Shown here in pieces: positions 53,009-62,030 of a stretch of 64,000 bases of DNA. A program made the position numbers and the translations under genes. Below the pieces are notes generated by a model. That model saw only the letters and a list, made by a program, of their open reading frames with translations, did not search any database and had not been told where the DNA came from. Source of the stretch: Vallitalea sp. (GTDB lineage Bacteria; Bacillota; Clostridia; Lachnospirales; Vallitaleaceae); the NCBI GenBank assembly GCA_025210235.1, contig JAOASG010000007.1, positions 1 through 64,000 of the forward strand, given 5' to 3'. The first letter of the stretch is position 1, and each line of letters starts with the position of its first letter.

Positions 53009-54685
53009 TTAATATGATAATGGGTTAACAGTATAATTTTTAAATTTTGCCTCTTTTCCCCATGTTCTTAGTCCAAACATTTTAAGATCATCCATATATT
53101 TGTCATCTTTTTCAGTTATATACAATACATCATTAAGAAAAACTTCAATAGAAGAACCATTTTTAACAACTTTTAATGTATAGTATTCATTTGGTTTAAT
53201 ATTAAATCCAACTTTTTTATTACTTATATTTTCCCAATCACCATTATTTAGGCCTTTACCTCTTCTTAACATTACTTTGTCACCTTCTGCATCTATTCCA
53301 GCATAGAATCCTAAGAAGTGATTATATCCATCAGCTAGATTTTCAACGTTAAATACTATACCAGCATTACTGTCGTCATCACTAGATAAACATATATCTA
53401 CCTGATATATCCCTCCATAAGCGTTAAATCCCCATGCTCCAGTATCATTACTTAAAACAGCAATAGGTGTTATATTTTTATTTTCACTACTACGAGGTTT
53501 TATTGATAAATAATCATCTACAAAAGAATAATATGGATTACTATAAAATTTAAAATAGTCTTTTGTAAAACTTACGTTATCCCATTTTTGAGAAGGATCT
53601 GTAACTTTAATAGAAAATGGCTCTGACCCCGTCGTTTCTCTATTATACTTATTTACAAGCTTTTCGATATTATTATTAAGATCGTCTTTACTATTCCATT
53701 TATATATATTTCCTAATTCTGTTAGATCACTATTAAAAACTAAATACTTATAAGCGTGAGCTAGCCCAGTACCTACTTTCAATATAATATATCCATCATA
53801 CTTACCACCGTTTACTACAGTACAATCAGATAGGTATCCATGTTTGTATTCCCAATCAACTTCATTTTTCTCAAAGTTATATCTATATACTATACCAGTA
53901 TCTAGACAATATAATTTACTAGCATCTGAATCAAGCTTTTTATAAGAAACGCCTTCACCTATCTTTATTTTTTGACCATTATTATAAAATGTTGCATAAA
54001 TTTCTTCATTTTCTTTAGATATATCATATCCTCTAGTATAATCGTTAGGCTCTATTGGCTCAGTATCCTCATTAGGCTCTATAGGCTTATAATATTTTTC
54101 AAAAACCCTATTTACTATAATAACCGCTTGTTGGATAGGCGTATTAGCAAGTGGTTTAAAGTGAGTACCATTACCTTTTATAATACCATTCTCATATGCA
54201 AAGTCAACGCCAGCTACTGCCCAACCTGCTACACTATCTTTATCAGCTACAGTTAGAACACCATCGCCTTTATAATAGTCTATATCCATACTATCAAGTG
54301 AACGACTCATCATAATTGCCATCTCTTGTCTTGTTATTGGAGCCTCTGGAGCAAAGATACCTTTACCTTTACCACCTATTATACCTGCTGTCTTAGCCAT
54401 AAGAACATTTTTGTCAGTTGTATCAGAAAATGTATTGCTAGGAGCAGGATTTGGATATTTGCCTGTCATTTGATTATACATATTCATTATAAGCTCAGCA
54501 AATTGTACTCTGGTAATATTATAACTATAATCCTGATATCCATTGTCTATTCCATTTTGAGATGCGCTATCCAATTCTTCAGTAGCCCAATCACTTGCAC
54601 CAGGGTACCATCCACCAGCATACGCATTACTAGTAAAAGTAAATACCATTGCTAAAGCAACTATTAAATTAACTAACTTCTTCAT
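53009..54685 (-). CDS. S-layer-homology protein with C-terminal lectin-like domain
   Basis: 558 residues from the ATG at 54685 (AGGAGG upstream). Signal peptide ending SNAYAGG, then three SLH repeats to about residue 205 (WATEELDSASQNGIDNGYQD with TRVQFAELIMNMY; GIFAPEAPITRQEMAIMMSR; GVDFAYENGIIKGNGTHFKP), which anchor to pyruvylated wall polymer. A DTEPIEP linker is followed by a DUF5050/propeller-like stretch and a C-terminal concanavalin-like domain (FNAYGGIYQVDICLSSDDDS, YYTLKVVKNGSSIEVFLNDV). A surface-displayed binding or sugar-degrading protein without visible catalytic residues. Monocistronic. Confidence 0.82.
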   Translation of the reverse strand: MKKLVNLIVALAMVFTFTSNAYAGGWYPGASDWATEELDSASQNGIDNGYQDYSYNITRVQFAELIMNMYNQMTGKYPNPAPSNTFSDTTDKNVLMAKTAGIIGGKGKGIFAPEAPITRQEMAIMMSRSLDSMDIDYYKGDGVLTVADKDSVAGWAVAGVDFAYENGIIKGNGTHFKPLANTPIQQAVIIVNRVFEKYYKPIEPNEDTEPIEPNDYTRGYDISKENEEIYATFYNNGQKIKIGEGVSYKKLDSDASKLYCLDTGIVYRYNFEKNEVDWEYKHGYLSDCTVVNGGKYDGYIILKVGTGLAHAYKYLVFNSDLTELGNIYKWNSKDDLNNNIEKLVNKYNRETTGSEPFSIKVTDPSQKWDNVSFTKDYFKFYSNPYYSFVDDYLSIKPRSSENKNITPIAVLSNDTGAWGFNAYGGIYQVDICLSSDDDSNAGIVFNVENLADGYNHFLGFYAGIDAEGDKVMLRRGKGLNNGDWENISNKKVGFNIKPNEYYTLKVVKNGSSIEVFLNDVLYITEKDDKYMDDLKMFGLRTWGKEAKFKNYTVNPLSY

Positions 54686-54713
54686 ATAATACCTCCTGTA
54701 TTTCATTTGCAAT

Positions 54714-54722
54714 ATTATAGCA
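54714..54722 (-). promoter_or_regulatory. Extended -10 of the SLH gene promoter
   Basis: Minus strand TGCTATAAT (54722-54714), about 30 bp before the start codon; no good -35. Confidence 0.5.
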
Positions 54723-54952
54723 TATTTTTACCAGTAATTTAGCAAACCTTACCATTAAGTTAGATTTGAGTTTGGAGCTAATTTAATGTATGACTAAATG
54801 GTATTATTACTTTGTCAAGAAAAAAACATTAAACCATTCTTTACTGTTACATGTAGATAAATTAATAAAGTACCTATATACATTATAACAAATAGTCTAT
54901 ATTAACGATTGACAATTCAAGATTATGTATATAAAGTAAATTATGTACTATA

Positions 54953-54962
54953 TTTCGACAAA
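54953..54962 (-). promoter_or_regulatory. Spo0A box
   Basis: TTTCGACAAA is the exact reverse complement of the Spo0A consensus TTTGTCGAAA (10 of 10). It lies 4 bp upstream of the -35 hexamer of the ketosynthase promoter, a location used by Spo0A as activator or repressor. Confidence 0.65.
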
Positions 54963-54966
54963 ATTC

Positions 54967-54995
54967 TTGACAATTTTCATATAATTACTTAAAAT
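54967..54995 (+). promoter_or_regulatory. Promoter of the ketosynthase-like gene
   Basis: TTGACA (54967-54972), 17-bp spacer, TAAAAT (54990-54995), about 29 bp before the start codon. Confidence 0.7.
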
Positions 54996-55023
54996 ATTAA
55001 AAACACAAAAAGGAGCGATATAT

Positions 55024-56031
55024 ATGACATATACAAATATCAATATAATTGGAACTGGGATTTATCATCCAAAAAATAAAGTAAGCAATGCTTATCTTAT
55101 AGATCATTTTGATAAATTAGGGATAGAAATAGAAGGGCTGTTGACTCATCTAGAAAGAGAATATAGATATCATTCTGATGATGATGAAGAAACTGTTATT
55201 TCTATGGCTTATGAGGCTAGTATTAATGCATTAGAAGAAGCAAAAATAAAATCTGAAGATATTGATTTGATAGTATTTGCAACCGATACTCCAGAGTATA
55301 CATCTCCTTCCAATGCTATAAAACTAACTCATTTATTAAATGCAAAAAATGCAAAAATGGTGTATGATACAAATAGCAATTGTATAGGTATGATTACTGC
55401 ACTAGATCAAGTAAGTAGAATTCTACAAACTAATAAAAGATATAAAAAAGCCTTAGTTGTAGGTGGTTTATTAATAAGTTCTGCATTTAATACAAATGAT
55501 CCAGTAACTTATGGTAATTTTGGAGATTCAGCAGCAGCAGTAGTATTAGAAAAAGTAGAAGAAGATATAAAAAGAGGATTTATCGATTCTACTTGTTATA
55601 CAAAAACAAGTGAAGTTGATAATATTCTTATGCCAAAAATTGGATATTCCAAAATTACAAAAGGAAATGTTATAAAAGAAGAAGATAAAAAATGGAGTTT
55701 TGAACCATTTGATAATGATTTTATTAGTGATTATTGGGCTGAATTAATTAAAGACCTTGCTGTAGAAAATAAAATGAATCTTACAGATATTGATCATTTT
55801 CTTTTTTCACAATTTACAAATCATGCAGCTAAAGCCACTTTAGAAAAATTAGATATAGACAAAGAAAATTTAACTTATGTTGGAAATGAATATGGATATA
55901 CTGGGGTAACAAGTCCTATTATGGCACTTCATAGGGCGTTGGAAACAGGAAAAATTAATAAAGGTTCTAAAGTAATATTTATTTCTGTAGGTTCAGGTTC
56001 TACAACAAGTGCAATTTTATTCGAATTTTAA
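55024..56031 (+). CDS. Stand-alone ketoacyl-ACP synthase III-like enzyme lacking the usual His/Asn
   Basis: 335 residues with the thiolase-fold KAS III plan: NIIGTGIYHPKNKVSN, FATDTPEYTSPSNA, nucleophile Cys120 in YDTNSNCIGMITALDQVSRI, GNFGDSAAAVVLE and the C-terminal SVGSGSTTSAILFEF. In place of the FabH His in PHQAN it reads LFSQFTN, and in place of the Asn in GNTS it reads EYGYTGVTS, so the Cys-His-Asn triad is not conserved. GTSPIMALHRALETGKI keeps the family frame. It is not in a fatty-acid operon. An acyltransferase, a condensing enzyme using an altered dyad, or a thioesterase-like activity are all possible. AAAGGAG precedes the ATG; expression is probably Spo0A-linked. Confidence 0.85.
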   Translation: MTYTNINIIGTGIYHPKNKVSNAYLIDHFDKLGIEIEGLLTHLEREYRYHSDDDEETVISMAYEASINALEEAKIKSEDIDLIVFATDTPEYTSPSNAIKLTHLLNAKNAKMVYDTNSNCIGMITALDQVSRILQTNKRYKKALVVGGLLISSAFNTNDPVTYGNFGDSAAAVVLEKVEEDIKRGFIDSTCYTKTSEVDNILMPKIGYSKITKGNVIKEEDKKWSFEPFDNDFISDYWAELIKDLAVENKMNLTDIDHFLFSQFTNHAAKATLEKLDIDKENLTYVGNEYGYTGVTSPIMALHRALETGKINKGSKVIFISVGSGSTTSAILFEF

Positions 56032-56083
56032 TATACAAAAATTACATCGTTACCAAATCTGTGATTGTTTTTTAAAGACATAC

Positions 56084-56123
56084 AAAAAATACCCTCTTAA
56101 TTTGATTTGAGAGAGTATTTTTT
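56084..56123. terminator. Bidirectional terminator
   Basis: 14-bp stem AAAAAATACCCTCT / AGAGAGTATTTTTT (one mismatch), T-runs on both strands, between two convergent genes. Confidence 0.85.
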
Positions 56124-56133
56124 ATTTTTATAT

Positions 56134-56538
56134 TTAATTATCTGATGCTAAATTATTTTTAACATCTTGTAAATGATCCGCATATTCAATGCCTTCATCC
56201 CATCCGGGAATTTGTCTTCCTAATCTCTTGAATTGAGATAATGTAATAACATTTCCTTTTGTTAGTAAAAATCTTCTTCTAAAAGGAACTTCAATATATC
56301 TTACCATTAATTCTTCTAACTCTTTTGCAACAGCAGGAGTTGAAGGTTTTAAATCATTACTTAAATCAATAATTAGTACAAAATTATTAGGATTAAAAGT
56401 TTTTACTAATTTGTTATAATCATTAATAAAAGAATGTCCATCTTCTTCTTGAAAAAAACCTGATGCACTTAAATGTAAAGTTTTTTCAATCTTATTTACT
56501 TCCATATTATATTTTGCATTTCCATTTTCGTAATTCAT
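56134..56538 (-). CDS. Small cytoplasmic protein of unknown function, STAS-like pattern
   Basis: 134 residues, AAGGAGG before the ATG, real by its coding pattern and start signal. No family is recognised with confidence. The alternation (KTLHLSASGFFQEEDGHSFI, NPNNFVLIIDLSNDLKPSTP, PFRRRFLLTKGNVITLSQFK) recalls STAS/SpoIIAA-type alpha-beta proteins, including a serine/threonine-containing loop after the IIDLS strand. No membrane segment or signal. Monocistronic, between the ketosynthase terminator and the sortase gene. Confidence 0.5.
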   Translation of the reverse strand: MNYENGNAKYNMEVNKIEKTLHLSASGFFQEEDGHSFINDYNKLVKTFNPNNFVLIIDLSNDLKPSTPAVAKELEELMVRYIEVPFRRRFLLTKGNVITLSQFKRLGRQIPGWDEGIEYADHLQDVKNNLASDN

Positions 56539-56625
56539 ATGTCCTCCTTAAGTATCTTATCTTTTATTTGTATTATATCAATTATATAGTAATATCAAAA
56601 ACAAAACAAGCAAAAAAATATTTTA

Positions 56626-57372
56626 TTATCTTTTTTTTGCTTCAATAATCAATCTATACTTAGGATTCTTTACCCCTGCTGGTTCACAAGTAATCAAAGT
56701 CAATTCATCATAACCTTCGTCATCCAAAACTGATAGATTAGTTTTATGTACCGTTGAAATTCTATAAACAACATAATGATATGTGTTCCCATCCAAATCA
56801 TCTACAATTATCTCATCCCCAATATTTAGTTCAGCAAGTCGATTGAAATGTCTACCAAAAGTTCTACTTCTATGACCTGCTACAACATAGTTACCATGCT
56901 CCCACGGCTTTGATAACCCATTAATACTACAAACTGAAACATTTAAATGCTTAGGAATTGCTTCTTGAATTATAGGCATGATCAAGTCTATTGCTTGTAT
57001 CCTCAAAGTAGCCTCAACAGGTAAAGTTGATTGAATAATAACAGCTTTCTTTTCTTTTAAATTATGTTCTTTTTCTATTTCTTTATCTATATCTTTATCT
57101 ATATCAATATCTAAATCTTTTTCTATATCTTTTTCTATCTTTTTATCTAACTCTTTATTTAGCTCTTCATCATATAGGTTTCCAACTGTTTTCTCTTCAT
57201 ACAAATCTACTTTATTATTTATTTGTTCATCATTTTCAATAGCAATCATAGCTTCTTCAATCGAAGCCATAATTGCTTTTTGCTTAAAATCTAATTGTTT
57301 ATTTTGAATATCTGGATAAAATATCACAATAAAACCAATAACAATAAGTATTAAAGATATAATTCTTTTCAT
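56626..57372 (-). CDS. Sortase (class D-like), dedicated to the downstream-encoded adhesin
   Basis: 248 residues. N-terminal membrane anchor (IISLILIVIGFIVIFYP), a long charged linker (residues about 70-108, repeating Lys-Asp/Glu-Ile) and the sortase domain. Catalytic His167 in VVAGHRSRTFGRHF, Cys229 in LTLITCEP and Arg240 in PKYRLIIE complete the triad. It cleaves sorting signals and joins them to the wall or to other pilins. It follows the LPQTG adhesin gene by 56 bp in the same orientation, so that protein is the likely substrate. No Shine-Dalgarno sequence is visible before its ATG; instead a hairpin flanked by direct repeats fills the gap. Confidence 0.88.
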   Translation of the reverse strand: MKRIISLILIVIGFIVIFYPDIQNKQLDFKQKAIMASIEEAMIAIENDEQINNKVDLYEEKTVGNLYDEELNKELDKKIEKDIEKDLDIDIDKDIDKEIEKEHNLKEKKAVIIQSTLPVEATLRIQAIDLIMPIIQEAIPKHLNVSVCSINGLSKPWEHGNYVVAGHRSRTFGRHFNRLAELNIGDEIIVDDLDGNTYHYVVYRISTVHKTNLSVLDDEGYDELTLITCEPAGVKNPKYRLIIEAKKR

Positions 57373-57388
57373 ATTTTTTGTAGTGAAT

Positions 57389-57428
57389 CTACTAATACAT
57401 AGGTCACTTAAAAAGACCTGCTAATACA
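57389..57428 (-). repeat. Hairpin with flanking direct repeats between adhesin and sortase genes
   Basis: AGGTC (57401-57405) / GACCT (57415-57419) hairpin, flanked by CTACTAATACA (57389-57399) and CTGCTAATACA (57418-57428), 10 of 11 identical. It separates the adhesin stop codon from the sortase start, where no ribosome binding site is seen. Confidence 0.5.
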
Positions 57429-60400
57429 CTATCTCCTTTTAAAATATAATACTACTCCTAAAAGAACTATACATCCTCCTAGAAAATAATTTAACCAATG
57501 TATTCCTTCACCTGTTTGTGGTAAAGTCATTGAGCCCAATGGTATTTCTTCCATTTCTATCTCAAATAAAATCGTGTCTTCTAAACCATTAGAATCTTTA
57601 ATTTTAATAGAAAAAGTATCCTTACCTACATAATCCTTTTCTGGTGTATATAACCATTTACCTTTTTTATTAATTTCTACCTTTCCATGTTTTGGATGAG
57701 TATCTACAACTAGTTCAGTACCGTCAGTTACTTTTAGTTCTCCTGATTTTGGCTCATCTTCTTTAGTTACTACCTTTACTAGTGAGTTAGGTGTATTTTC
57801 AGTATCCACATTAGGCCTTGAATCTGGTTCTAATTCTGAGTTTAGCTCCTTATCAGGTTTTGGCTCTGAGTTTGGCTCCTTATCAGGTTTTGGATCCTCA
57901 TCTGGTTTTGGCTCTGGTTTTGGATCATCATCTGGTTTTGGCTCTGAGTTATGATCCACATCAGGTTTTGGGTCTGGATTTGGTACGGGATCTGGATTCG
58001 TAGAAGATATTTTCGTATTCTTGAATGTTACCTCTACCAGAACCTTAGTTGTATCAATTGTTACCAACTTATCCTCATCATCTTTATAATAGCCAATTGG
58101 CGCTTTTACCTCTTTAACTGTATAATTACCTATATCCAAGTTTATTAAAGCAACCCCTGTATTATCTGTAATAACTGTATCAACTATTTGGTCTTTGTCA
58201 TCATATATTTCAAAAGACGCTCCTGGTAAAACAATATCTTCATTGTTCTTGTCAACTTTAATAATTTTTAAAGTACGTATCTTTTCATTTTCCAATGTAA
58301 ACGTCTTTGAAGCACTATTGATTTTAAAGACAAATGGTGTCCTATCCAACTTATATCCTTCTGGTGCCTTAGTTTCCGTCAAAGTATGCTCAAGAAACAA
58401 TAGATTATCAACAGTTATCTCACCATTTTTATCTGTAGTCAACGTTCCAAGCACCTTATTCCCTCTCCTGAATTCATATTCCGCACCAGAAAGCTTAATA
58501 TCATGGTTATGTTTATCCACCTTCTTTAAAGTAAATCTTCCCACTTCACCAGTTCCTACACCAAATCCTACAATATGTGAATACTTTTCAGTATAACTAT
58601 CTGTTTTAGTACCAAAGTCAATCTGATCACCTGTAATTGCAACAGAATTATTTATTTTTTTACCAATCACTTCATCTTCTATAATATCCGTTGTATAAGT
58701 AATGTTGAACTTATTATCAATTATCCTACCATCCTTTATAGTCATTACAATAACTGTTGGATCTGTCGTTAAAAGCTTTGGTTGCACTATTACATCAAAA
58801 TAATCTTTAAATTTCATATCTGAATTAGAAATTGCAAAACTGTCCATATCAGGTGACAGACCTTGACTAAGAGTATCCGTAATCTTAAGGTTTGTAATTT
58901 CTGAACGACTCTCATTAATAGTTATTGTCCAGTCCACTGAAGTGGTACCGTTAGGAGAACCTTTCTTTGAAACAAACTGATCGTATACAGGATATTTAAC
59001 TAATGCACCATATTTTTCCCCTGTTGTTAATTTAGCCGTATTCGAATATTTAGGCTTAGATATACCTTCTAAATTTGTAGAATATACAATCTTATATGCT
59101 TTATCATGAACACCATTAAAACTAACAGTAAAGGATTTCAAATCATCCGACTCTTGGATTTTAATATTTGACATATCAGCTCGGGAACCCTCTACAACTT
59201 TACCAAAACCATCTATAGTATATTCATATACCTCTATTGAATTAGCTTTTAATAATAATCCCTCAGGTAGTTCATCAGACATCTTAACGTTATTCATTGT
59301 CTTAGAAAAATAATTAATATAAACTTCCCAATCGATAGATTTAGAGTTAAAATTAGGATTTCCAGTTTTTTTACCATTATTTTTGGCAAACGAACTTAGT
59401 TTTGGGCTAGCCACCTGTTTCAGCGGTCCAGAATCATTACCTGTCCAATCAAAAATAGCTGTATTAGTATAGTTCATGTTATTTCCAAATGTATTGGGAT
59501 TTATGTATGTCTTATAATTAAAAGTATAGTTGCCTTCATTTACCGTATCTAAAAAATGAATATTAAAACTTCTTACGACTTCTGTATCTACCCCACGAAT
59601 TGTTAACGTTTCCACAACAGTGTCAATATAGTAATCCTCTCCTGGAGTATCTTCCTTACTATAACTAAGATCAATACCCTCTTTTTGAACTTTGAATGTC
59701 TGAAAATCAGCTAAAGTAACATATTGATTAGATGAAATTGTATCTGAAATGGTAAGCCCTTCCACCTTTTCCTTTACAGGATTAACCTTAAGTTGCCAAG
59801 ACATACTATTATCCAAATAGTTTATTCCTATACCAACACGATTTTTCTCATAATTGTTAGCAATAGTTGGTCGTACAACATAATTAGTATTATAAGATCC
59901 AATATTTGCAGAGTTATTAAATGTCTTTTGATTTTTATCAACAATAATGGTTCTATAGCTAATTTTATACGCTGATTTTACTTCGTTATTAAAGGTTAGC
60001 TCGAATTTATCAACAGCATCTAAAGTAGGGTCAGATTTTATATTAACCTCTTTGTCATCTTTTTTATATAATATTGTATAGTCTAATGATTCATTAATCA
60101 ATGTAGTACTGTCAATTAACTGAGACAATGCGTTTTTGATAACACTAGGCTTAGTCACTGAAGTATCAAATGTATTTGTATGATTTAGAGTTAATTGTTC
60201 AACCTGAAAGCCCTGTGCGGTATCAAGAATCTGATGATCATCTAATTGGTCAATAATCATTTTATCTACACCAAGACTAGCCTCTCCCATATTGACATAT
60301 AGCTCCCAATTTATGTACTTTTTATCATTATAATCGATATCTCCATAACCATATTTATATACAACTTTTCCCAAATTAACAGTAACGGTTGGCTGACCGT

Positions 60401-61781
60401 TTTTCGGAATTGCTGATCCTAATTCATGATATAGTGTAGCTGAGTTGGTAAAGCTGATTGAATCCTTTGAGTCCGTTAATCTAGCAGAATTCAAAATATT
60501 TGTTCTATAAGTTATACTATACTCCTTATTAATATCACCTAACTTAATAACCAATAGTCCATTTTCTTCTGGAACTGTCGACAATATGTAATCCTCATTT
60601 TCTTTTAATGTTATACTAGGATTGTCTTTATGTACCACTTTAATGCTTGAAGTGTCCAAATCCAAACCATCAGGAAGTATATCTTCTACACGGACACTTT
60701 TTAAAGGATAACTAGCATTGTTTACTGTAATTTCCCAATCAATATAGTCAATATTATATTCATCCAATGCAAACCCTGTTTTTTCTATCAATGTACCACG
60801 GGAAATTTTGACATCAACTTGTGGTATAGCGCTTTCGTCATTAAGTCTGATAACGTTTGAGTATGTGAAATCTGTCTTTGCAGTGTCTATCTTATCAGGA
60901 TCTATACTTGTAATATACTCAATTCTATACGCCTTTGTAATATCCTTAAATTTGAAGTCAACATTCCCCCCTAGACCTTCTTTTATCGATGCTTTAGCGT
61001 TATTGAAAGTCGGCAATTCCAACAAAGCAGTCCCAGTAACATCATTACCTAAAACTATATCGCCTCTACCGTTAATACGTAATTCATGGATAGTAAGAGA
61101 GTTATCCTTGTATCTCAAAGTACTTGAATAAGTATCATGTAGAACAGGATTAGTTAAAGAATCTAATGATGTGTTAAAATCTATAGTCCACTTTATATCA
61201 TTACTACTTTCTTGTGCACCAGACTTAGTTAGCGCTTTTCCACCCTTTGGAGTTACCTTAAAAACAATATCCTTACTATCAGACGTATTAATAGGAACAG
61301 TCCATGTATAAGGCAGTTCAATAGTTGTTTTTTTTGTACTTAATTTTAGTTTAAATCCTACCATACCAGTGACATTAGATTCTAAATCAGATTGCTTCGC
61401 AAAAGTGATTTTCAACTCATAAATACCGTTTGTATCCTCATCTACAATTTCATAAAAACCATAAATCTTTCCTCCTGTACCTTTTAAATCACCACCAGCT
61501 ACAGTTGACCAATCAAACACTTCTGGCAAATTAGTTTTTAGAATTTGTTTCTCTACTAAAGCTTCATTAGTTATCTCCCAATAAAGTTTTAGAGTTATCA
61601 AATCTCCATCACTTAAATTATTAGGTATTGATTCAATATCATTACCATTGTAAGTAACTTCTACTGATGAAAAATAAAAATCTTTTGAAACAGCATACGT
61701 CACTACATTAAAATTCATTAAATTACTCGCTAAAAGTATGACTATAAGTGGATAAATTACTTTATTTATATGCTTATTCAT
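57429..61781 (-). CDS. LPXTG-anchored giant adhesin with collagen-binding-like and CnaB repeats
   Basis: 1450 residues. Signal peptide at about 1-31. Six modules of 135-165 residues begin with similar words near 195 (IKWTIDFN), 347 (YIDWEITVN), 490 (YINWELYVN), 660 (MSWQLKVN), 816 (IDWEVYIN) and 950 (VDWTITIN): collagen-adhesin-like isopeptide domains. Two CnaB/SpaA domains follow (about 1080-1167 and 1168-1257) with their Lys in TLKKVDK / LKIIKVDK and Glu in LTETKAPEGY / VKEVKAPIGY, the pair that makes intramolecular isopeptide bonds. Then a Pro/Asp/Lys repeat (1260-1325), an Ig/cadherin-like domain (1335-1412), the sorting signal LPQTG (1420-1424), a membrane helix and KRR. Wall-linked by the adjacent sortase; probably binds host or particle surfaces. 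Confidence 0.92.
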   Translation of the reverse strand: MNKHINKVIYPLIVILLASNLMNFNVVTYAVSKDFYFSSVEVTYNGNDIESIPNNLSDGDLITLKLYWEITNEALVEKQILKTNLPEVFDWSTVAGGDLKGTGGKIYGFYEIVDEDTNGIYELKITFAKQSDLESNVTGMVGFKLKLSTKKTTIELPYTWTVPINTSDSKDIVFKVTPKGGKALTKSGAQESSNDIKWTIDFNTSLDSLTNPVLHDTYSSTLRYKDNSLTIHELRINGRGDIVLGNDVTGTALLELPTFNNAKASIKEGLGGNVDFKFKDITKAYRIEYITSIDPDKIDTAKTDFTYSNVIRLNDESAIPQVDVKISRGTLIEKTGFALDEYNIDYIDWEITVNNASYPLKSVRVEDILPDGLDLDTSSIKVVHKDNPSITLKENEDYILSTVPEENGLLVIKLGDINKEYSITYRTNILNSARLTDSKDSISFTNSATLYHELGSAIPKNGQPTVTVNLGKVVYKYGYGDIDYNDKKYINWELYVNMGEASLGVDKMIIDQLDDHQILDTAQGFQVEQLTLNHTNTFDTSVTKPSVIKNALSQLIDSTTLINESLDYTILYKKDDKEVNIKSDPTLDAVDKFELTFNNEVKSAYKISYRTIIVDKNQKTFNNSANIGSYNTNYVVRPTIANNYEKNRVGIGINYLDNSMSWQLKVNPVKEKVEGLTISDTISSNQYVTLADFQTFKVQKEGIDLSYSKEDTPGEDYYIDTVVETLTIRGVDTEVVRSFNIHFLDTVNEGNYTFNYKTYINPNTFGNNMNYTNTAIFDWTGNDSGPLKQVASPKLSSFAKNNGKKTGNPNFNSKSIDWEVYINYFSKTMNNVKMSDELPEGLLLKANSIEVYEYTIDGFGKVVEGSRADMSNIKIQESDDLKSFTVSFNGVHDKAYKIVYSTNLEGISKPKYSNTAKLTTGEKYGALVKYPVYDQFVSKKGSPNGTTSVDWTITINESRSEITNLKITDTLSQGLSPDMDSFAISNSDMKFKDYFDVIVQPKLLTTDPTVIVMTIKDGRIIDNKFNITYTTDIIEDEVIGKKINNSVAITGDQIDFGTKTDSYTEKYSHIVGFGVGTGEVGRFTLKKVDKHNHDIKLSGAEYEFRRGNKVLGTLTTDKNGEITVDNLLFLEHTLTETKAPEGYKLDRTPFVFKINSASKTFTLENEKIRTLKIIKVDKNNEDIVLPGASFEIYDDKDQIVDTVITDNTGVALINLDIGNYTVKEVKAPIGYYKDDEDKLVTIDTTKVLVEVTFKNTKISSTNPDPVPNPDPKPDVDHNSEPKPDDDPKPEPKPDEDPKPDKEPNSEPKPDKELNSELEPDSRPNVDTENTPNSLVKVVTKEDEPKSGELKVTDGTELVVDTHPKHGKVEINKKGKWLYTPEKDYVGKDTFSIKIKDSNGLEDTILFEIEMEEIPLGSMTLPQTGEGIHWLNYFLGGCIVLLGVVLYFKRR
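57830..57990 (-). repeat. In-frame minisatellite coding the Pro/Asp/Lys stalk of the adhesin
   Basis: Repeated words TCAGGTTTTGG and CTGAGTTTGGCTCC (plus strand), including two nearly perfect 30-bp units at about 57842-57900, encode PKPDxxPxSE repeats. Unit changes in multiples of three would alter stalk length without breaking the frame. Confidence 0.7.
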
Positions 61782-62030
61782 CTTTAGTACCTTCCTCTCC
61801 TTAAATTCATTAAATATTTTTACATTATTTATTATTTATGTAAAATTATACATAATCTTCTTTATTAATATTATAAGTTAGTTGTATAAATGTCAAGTTA
61901 ATGAATTAATATTTTTAATCAGTTAAGAGCACAGTTGAATCATATAAATTTAGCTTATTAATTTCTAAATGACCATAATTATGTTAAAATAATAATTAAA
62001 ATTTATTTAAATTAGAAATGGAGTGTATAT

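Larger units (their letters stand above)
54686..55023. other. 338-bp divergent region between the SLH and ketosynthase genes
   Basis: Holds the SLH gene -10 on the left, and on the right a perfect Spo0A box (54953-54962) directly before the ketosynthase promoter. Nothing else is recognisable. Confidence 0.55.

Noticed and set aside
57818..58003. Short repetitive plus-strand frame that could be taken for a repeat protein or CRISPR-like array
   Set aside because: It is the antisense of the adhesin's Pro/Asp/Lys stalk; units are in frame with that gene and no spacers are present.
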